From contig CM026400.1 of NCBI GenBank assembly GCA_014843695.1, positions 45,608,638-45,672,637 on the forward strand: 64,000 nt of DNA, read 5' to 3'. Below, one piece after another: positions 61,601 to 64,000 of the stretch (position 1 is the stretch's first letter; each line of letters opens with the position of its first letter). The position numbers and the translations under genes are program-made. Under the pieces are notes generated by a model. That model searched no databases and had not been told where the DNA came from. It worked only from the letters and a program-made list of their open reading frames with translations. Origin of the DNA: Archivesica marissinica (Eukaryota > Mollusca > Bivalvia > Venerida > Vesicomyidae).

Positions 61601-64000
61601 GTAAACCCTTCCATCAGTAAACCCTTCCACCTGTAAACCCTTCTATCAGTAAACCCTTCAATCAGTAAACCCTTCAATCAGTAAACCCTTCCATCAGTAA
61701 ACCCTTCCATCAGTAAACCCTTCCATCAGTAAACCCTTCCATCAGTAAACCCTTCCATCGGTAAACCCTTCCATCAGTAAAGCCTGCGATCGGTAAACCC
61801 TTCCATCAGTAAACCCTTCCATCAGTAAACCCTTCCATCAGTAAAGCCTTCCATCGGTAACCCCTTCCATCAGTAAACCCTTCCATCAGTAAACCCTTCC
61901 ATCAGTAAACCCTTCCATCAGTAAACCCTTCCATCGGTAAACCCTTCCATCAGTAAACCATTCCATCAGTAAAGCCTTCCATCAGTAAAGCCTGCGATCG
62001 GTAAACCCTTCCATCTGTAAACCCTTCTATCGGTAAACCCTTCCATCAGTAAACCCTTCCATCAGTAAACCCTTCCACCTGTAAACCCTTCCATCAGTAA
62101 ACCCTTCCATCGGTAAACCCTTCCATCAGTAAACCCTTCCATCAGTAAACCCTTCCACCTGTAAACCCTTCTATCAGTAAACCCTTCCATCAGTAAACCC
62201 TTCCACCTGTAAACCCTTCCAGCAGTAAACCCTTCCATCAGTAAACCCTTCCATCAGTAAAGCCTTCCATCAGTAAAGCCTTCCATCAGTAAAGCCTGCG
62301 ATCGGTAAACCCTTCCATCTGTAAACCCTTCTATCGGTAAACCCTTCCATCAGTAAACCCTTCCATCAGTAAACCCTTCCATCAGTAAACCCTTCCACCT
62401 GTAAACCCTTCTATCAGTAAACCCTTCAATCAGTAAACCCTTCAATCAGTAAACCCTTCCATCAGTAAACCCTTCCATCAGTAAACCCTTCCATCAGTAA
62501 ACCCTTCCATCAGTAAACCCTTCCATCGGTAAACCCTTCTATCGGTAAACCCTTCCATCAGTAAAGCCTGCGATCGGTAAACCCTTCCATCAGTAAACCC
62601 TTCCATCAGTAAACCCTTCCATCAGTAAAGCCTTCCATCGGTAACCCCTTCCATCAGTAACCCTTCCATCAGTAAACCCTTCCATCAGTAAACCCTTCCA
62701 TCAGTAAACCCTTCCATCGGTAAACCCTTCCATCAGTAAACCATTCCATCAGTAAAGCCTTCCATCAGTAAAGCCTGCGATCGGTAAACCCTTCCATCTG
62801 TAAACCCTTCTATCGGTAAACCCTTCCATCAGTAAACCCTTCCATCAGTAAACCCTTCCACCTGTAAACCCTTCTATCAGTAAACCCTTCAATCAGTAAA
62901 CCCTTCCATCAGTAAACCCTTCCATCAGTAAACCCTTCCATCAGTAAACCCTTCCATCAGTAAACCCTCATCAGTAAACCCTTCCACGTAAACCCTTCCA
63001 TCGGTAAACCTTCTATCGGTAAACCCTTCCATCAGTAAAGCCTGCGATCGGTAAACCCTCCATCAGTAAACCTTCCATCAGTAAACCCTTCCATCAGTAA
63101 AGCCTTCCATCAGTAAACCCTTCCATCAGTAAACCCTTCCATCAGTAAACCCTTCCATCAGTAAACCCTTCCATCAGTAAACCCTTCCATCGGTAAACCT
63201 TCCATCAGTAAACCCTTCCATCAGTAAACCCTTCCATCAGTAAACCCTTCAATCAGTAAACTCTTCAATCAGTAAACCCTTCTATCGGTAAACCCTTCCA
63301 TCGGTAAACCCTTCCATCAGTAAACCCTGCGATTGGTAAACCCTTCCATCAGTAAACCCTTCCATCAGTAAACCATTCCATCAGTAAACCCTTCCATCAG
63401 TAAACCCTTCGTATATACAGGGAAGTACTGCCCGGATATCCGGGAGCTGGATATTTCTGCCGTGAAGATAACGGACGTCTCCGTGAGAAACCTCGTCTCC
63501 AGGTGTACAAACTTGCACAAAGTCAAGTTGAAACGATGCCTCCATGTTACAGATAATGGGTATGTTCGTCTGTCTGTGTGTGTTTGTTGTCCGTCTGTCT
63601 GTGTGTGTTGTCCGTCTGTCTGTGTGTGTTGTCCGTCTGTCTGTGTGTGTTGTCCGTCTGTCTGTGTGTGTTGTCCGTCTGTCTGTGTTTGTGTCATAAT
63701 TGATTTAATTGGGTGTATGATCAGTTTCATGGTGGTATGTTTGTTGCAAGGCGCACATATGATTTATTTCATGATAAATATGATTGATTTTGTGATAAAT
63801 ATGATTGATTTTGTGATAAATATGATTGATTTCATGATAAATATGATTGATTTTGTGATAAATATGATTGATTTTGTGATAAATTGATTTCATGATAAAT
63901 ATGATTTGTTTCATGATAAATATGATAGATTTCATGATAAATATGATTGATTTCATGATAAATATGGTTGATTTCATGATAAATATGATATATTTCATGA
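49685..64000 (+). CDS. RRM / F-box / leucine-rich-repeat protein (EEED8.10-like), 5' part, seven coding exons, runs off the right edge
   Basis: Exons: 49755-49847, 51077-51171, 53305-53388, 55803-55947, 57436-57625, 59935-60048 and 63421-63559. They join in phase (0, 2, 2, 0, 1, 1) to 286 codons plus two bases. Domains: RRM at residues 21-97 (RNP2 KIFVGN, RNP1 RGIAFVTF, last strand RQMRVKPA), an acidic linker with six Asp (114-119), F-box at about 147-185 (NSVFDDVLLRIFTLLSWKER, CWRWKHLV), then LRRs (YLESLDLSAS, IRELDISAVKITD, LHKVKLKRCLHVTDNG). F-boxes bind Skp1 in SCF ubiquitin ligases and LRRs choose substrates; the RRM suggests RNA binding. From memory the same order occurs in C. elegans EEED8.10. 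The start is the first ATG after an in-frame TGA (49719-49721), A at -3 and G at +4; an acceptor ending at 49684 implies a 5' non-coding exon. The C-terminal LRRs lie outside the window. Confidence 0.9.
49755..49847 (+). CDS. RRM/F-box/LRR gene, coding exon 1
   Basis: 31 codons ending in RKIFVGNISYR, the first RRM strand (RNP2). The donor AGA|GTAAGT at 49848 is also the first repeat of the 33-bp array. Exon 2 continues as VKSRKLSRFFSKFG, exactly as an RRM helix 1 should, so the first donor is the canonical one. Confidence 0.92.
49833..50745. repeat. 33-bp array made of the exon 1 end plus its splice donor
   Basis: The unit aatatcagttacaga|gtaagtctcaactcaatt contains the last 15 coding bases of exon 1 and the donor. 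About 28 copies; most keep GTAAGT, several have GTATGT, three have GCAAGT and one has GTAAAT. The first nine donors are spaced in multiples of 33, so they are in one frame without a stop. A 29-bp unit near 50090 then shifts the frame and a stop follows at 50109-50111. Confidence 0.97.
50746..51040. repeat. Array of about 37 bp units derived from a MITE family 1 end
   Basis: Seven or eight copies of 'gcaccagtccatgtcag' plus 'ttacttggtgttgaatggg', which equals the right end of MITE family 1 (compare 52677-52714). It follows the 33-bp array directly. Confidence 0.93.
51077..51171 (+). CDS. RRM/F-box/LRR gene, coding exon 2
   Basis: Acceptor tgctttcttcag, donor GTATGT. Encodes VKSRKLSRFFSKFGPVEYCY and IVKDHIKKWSR: RRM helix 1, strand 2 and the loop before RNP1. 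Ends in phase 2. Confidence 0.93.
51346..52110. repeat. Minisatellite, 22 bp unit, in intron 2
   Basis: About 34 copies of aagtttgtggtatacaaggg plus ag, with variants (ttgttg, attcaa, agacg). It contains duplicated blocks, e.g. around 51650-51730 and 51860-51950. Confidence 0.96.
52232..52449. mobile_element. TTAA-type MITE, family 2
   Basis: Left end ttaccctttgcatgctag (one A lost), right end gcaagcaatgggagggttaa, inner inverted 'tttgcaaacagcttagagcc' and 'tagatc-gatctatgttgtttgc'. Confidence 0.82.
52475..52718. mobile_element. TTAA-flanked MITE, family 1, full length
   Basis: TTAACCCTTTCAACACCACAG to gttacttggtgttgaatggg then TTAA. Almost identical to the copy at 16469-16712. Confidence 0.95.
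52719..53304. other. Rest of intron 2, no feature recognised
   Basis: AT-rich unique sequence with a short (TA)n run near 53255. The acceptor catgcctgattcag ends it. Confidence 0.45.
53305..53388 (+). CDS. RRM/F-box/LRR gene, coding exon 3
   Basis: Encodes IAFVTFGDEESMHKALQAS and EDDLYFDQ, completing RNP1 (RGIAFVTF) with the split Gly. The donor GTATAT is weak, and a second copy of this exon end and donor lies 76 bases downstream. Confidence 0.93.
53371..53500. repeat. 76-bp tandem duplication of the exon 3 end and splice donor
   Basis: cctctacttcgatcagaggtat at 53371 recurs as cctcaacttcgatcagaggtat at 53447, each followed by a diverged 'cctgaa-tattttga-tattatt'. Use of the second donor would add 76 bases and reach a TGA. 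Confidence 0.92.
53515..55390. repeat. Satellite, 19 bp unit, in intron 3
   Basis: Nearly 100 copies of agccctagccaacccatgt with gacc, aacc and agcc variants in blocks, plus occasional 'acatgtac' insertions. At its right edge it passes without a break into SINE family 4 sequence. Confidence 0.97.
55391..55515 (-). mobile_element. SINE family 4 fragment
   Basis: 'ggtcaaccagtgctaaatagtg', 'ccagtatcgagcacag' and 'ggatgctctaccactaca' match 33723-33928 inverted. The array to the left occupies the place of 'catgcttagccgacc'. Confidence 0.8.
55648..55790 (+). mobile_element. SINE family 6 (body only) abutting exon 4
   Basis: 'ggcagtttcttacggaggttggtgc' (start) to 'gcaggcgtaaaacccaaac' (end), as at 46393-46527 and 1-22. 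Only 12 bases separate its end from the exon 4 boundary. Confidence 0.82.
55803..55947 (+). CDS. RRM/F-box/LRR gene, coding exon 4
   Basis: Acceptor aacatttattag, weak in pyrimidines. Encodes QMRVKPAELSTKATYW (RRM end), then PPTDDDDDDSGDEEVMEE, an acidic linker, and KLDHTPEDT. Donor ACT|GTAAAT, phase 0. Confidence 0.9.
55948..56731. other. Intron 4, mostly unannotated
   Basis: 'cttgcccgaaggcttg' and 'cttgcccgaatgaacttc' are loosely repeated near 56030. A partner region with 'ggcatcgggcacccgg' lies near 56910. Possibly ends of an unrecognised element. Confidence 0.35.
56732..56848 (+). mobile_element. SINE with tRNA-like head and A-rich tail
   Basis: ggcctccgtggtctaaagcgc (A box) and ggtggttcgagtcccggg (B box), followed by an (AATAAA)-rich tail ending in ten A. 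Single copy here. Confidence 0.75.
57027..57200 (-). mobile_element. SINE family 2, degraded
   Basis: Minus-strand tail 'ttagcttgattgcgaaacaag', body 'gagagagaagaggcaatgtgg' and a worn head. Confidence 0.78.
57213..57363 (-). mobile_element. SINE family 3 copy
   Basis: 'gtgtgggaggaaaccggag' and 'gatctggcgatcaccgtacc' inverted. Its head end lies about 70 bases upstream of exon 5. Confidence 0.88.
57436..57625 (+). CDS. RRM/F-box/LRR gene, coding exon 5 (F-box)
   Basis: Acceptor cttgtttttttag, donor GTATTT. Encodes PVNSVFDDVLLRIFTLLSW, then KERMAIERVCWRWKHLVQ and a helix to the first LRR. Has the usual F-box pattern (Leu/Ile pairs, Val-Cys-x-x-Trp) for binding Skp1. Confidence 0.94.
57692..58265. 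mobile_element. Non-autonomous hAT-like element (family 'GGGCTCATTCTAG') with nested SINE
   Basis: Left 'cacattctaggtcagaat', right 'gccttctagaatgatccctg'. The interior matches 11421-11720. The SINE at 57741-57978 interrupts it. Confidence 0.78.
57741..57978 (+). mobile_element. SINE family 2, full length
   Basis: All tRNA-like boxes and the tail are present. Perfect 12-bp target duplication aaagcgcgtgat (57729-57740 and 57979-57990). Confidence 0.96.
58392..58632. mobile_element. TTAA-flanked MITE, family 1, full length
   Basis: TTAACCCTTTCAACACCACAG to ttacttggtgttgaatggg then TTAA, with central palindrome. Confidence 0.94.
58733..58955 (+). mobile_element. SINE family 2, head partly deleted
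   Basis: 'gtcgtgatagcgc' joins directly to 'ttcaggcaggaaaggtcc', then body and tail as in other copies. Confidence 0.9.
59150..59445. repeat. Minisatellite, about 20 bp unit, in intron 5
   Basis: About 14 copies of cctttacccattagccccgc. Confidence 0.95.
59578..59890. repeat. Minisatellite, about 22 bp unit, in intron 5
   Basis: About 14 copies of ttttctgacccaccctgcc with ccttt or cattt variants. It ends 45 bases before exon 6, so its pyrimidine-rich units form the upstream part of the 3' splice region. Confidence 0.95.
59935..60048 (+). CDS. RRM/F-box/LRR gene, coding exon 6 (LRR)
   Basis: Acceptor cctccatccag, donor GTAAAG. Encodes LSDKMLNSLLLRCGQYLESL, then DLSASPRFLTDFSMDII, one FBXL-type repeat. 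Phase 1 on both sides. Confidence 0.93.
60132..60380. mobile_element. Non-autonomous hAT-like element (family 'CAGGGTTCCC') with a 21-C run
   Basis: Ends cagggttccctctgtctg and gacagcgggaaccctg. It is an inverted relative of 19207-19428. A tract of about 21 C lies at 60289-60309. Confidence 0.82.
60381..60770. other. Intron 6, no feature recognised
   Basis: AT-rich unique sequence before the 16-bp array. Confidence 0.4.
60771..63412. repeat. Satellite, 16 bp unit with a 48-unit higher-order repeat, in intron 6
   Basis: About 165 copies of catcagtaaacccttc and variants (gcctgcgatcgg, cacctg, cagcag). The variant order from about 61383 to 62050 is repeated 768-784 bases downstream (for example the rare ccagcag at 61451 and 62219, gcctgcgatcgg at 61526 and 62294). 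The array runs to within 8 bases of the exon 7 acceptor. Confidence 0.97.
63421..63559 (+). CDS. RRM/F-box/LRR gene, coding exon 7 (LRRs)
   Basis: Acceptor cgtatatacag lies directly after the 16-bp array. Encodes KYCPDIRELDISAVKITD, then VRNLVSRCTNLHKVKLKRCL and HVTDNG, two FBXL-type repeats. Donor GTATGT, phase 2. The next exon is beyond the window. Confidence 0.93.
63568..63690. repeat. Minisatellite, about 21 bp unit, beside the exon 7 donor
   Basis: Six copies of ccgtctgtctgtgtgtgttg, beginning within ten bases of the GTATGT donor. Confidence 0.95.
63755..64000. repeat. Satellite, 16-18 bp unit, continues past the window
   Basis: About 14 copies of gataaatatgattgattt with catgataa or gtgataa variants. 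Confidence 0.95.

Noticed and set aside
63365..63998. Frames with CPSVCVC or MIDFVIN repeats
   Set aside because: Readings of the two arrays after exon 7. Only 63421-63559 is coding in the gene's frame.
1..64000. A bacterial-type defence, toxin or phage system
   Set aside because: No operon structure, no such domains, and intron-containing animal genes throughout.

Overview
This is a window of animal (metazoan) nuclear DNA, most likely from a bivalve or other mollusc. The evidence is spliced genes with GT-AG introns and matched phases, a Flower/CACFD1 homologue, a poly-C2H2 zinc-finger gene, tRNA-derived SINEs, LINE remnants, TTAA-flanked MITEs, hAT-type elements and very many tandem repeats. 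The species assignment is inference. There is one 1,000-base assembly gap (2615-3614), and there are no bacterial operons, CRISPR arrays or phage genes.

Three genes can be reconstructed. (1) A Flower (CACFD1-type) tetraspan membrane protein runs on the minus strand from 35906 to 17913. It has five coding exons, all with matching phases, and encodes 175 residues complete from ATG to stop. (2) A single-coding-exon protein with 18 C2H2 zinc fingers lies on the minus strand (42566-41031). (3) A plus-strand gene starting at 49755 runs off the right edge with seven coding exons in view. It encodes an RRM, an acidic linker, an F-box and leucine-rich repeats, an architecture like the family named after C. 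elegans EEED8.10. A separate LRR exon at 123-233, also on the plus strand, belongs to another FBXL-like gene or copy cut by the left edge.

Layout: 1-7.6 kb holds the LRR exon, SINEs, a 17-bp array, the gap, and a 32-bp satellite split by a decayed LINE. 7.6-17.5 kb is mobile-element debris: SINEs, three TTAA MITE families, foldbacks and a hAT element with a dead BED finger. 17.9-35.9 kb is Flower, whose introns hold a 27-35 bp array, a MULE transposase remnant, a 53-bp array, a second hAT element and a 2.2-kb 18-bp satellite rich in CACGTG. 36-41 kb is degenerate repeats and SINEs. 41-42.6 kb is the zinc-finger gene. 42.7-49.6 kb holds a long hairpin, SINEs and a 2.6-kb LINE inserted inside a SINE. 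49.7-64 kb is the RRM/F-box/LRR gene, with at least one tandem array in every long intron.

The most notable observation concerns the RRM/F-box/LRR gene. The tandem array in its first coding intron is built from the exon-intron junction itself: about 28 copies of the exon end plus its GTAAGT donor, the first nine spaced by 33 bp and so in phase. A 76-bp duplication of another exon/donor junction and arrays touching two further splice sites occur in the same gene. Several arrays elsewhere look as if they were seeded by ends of mobile elements.
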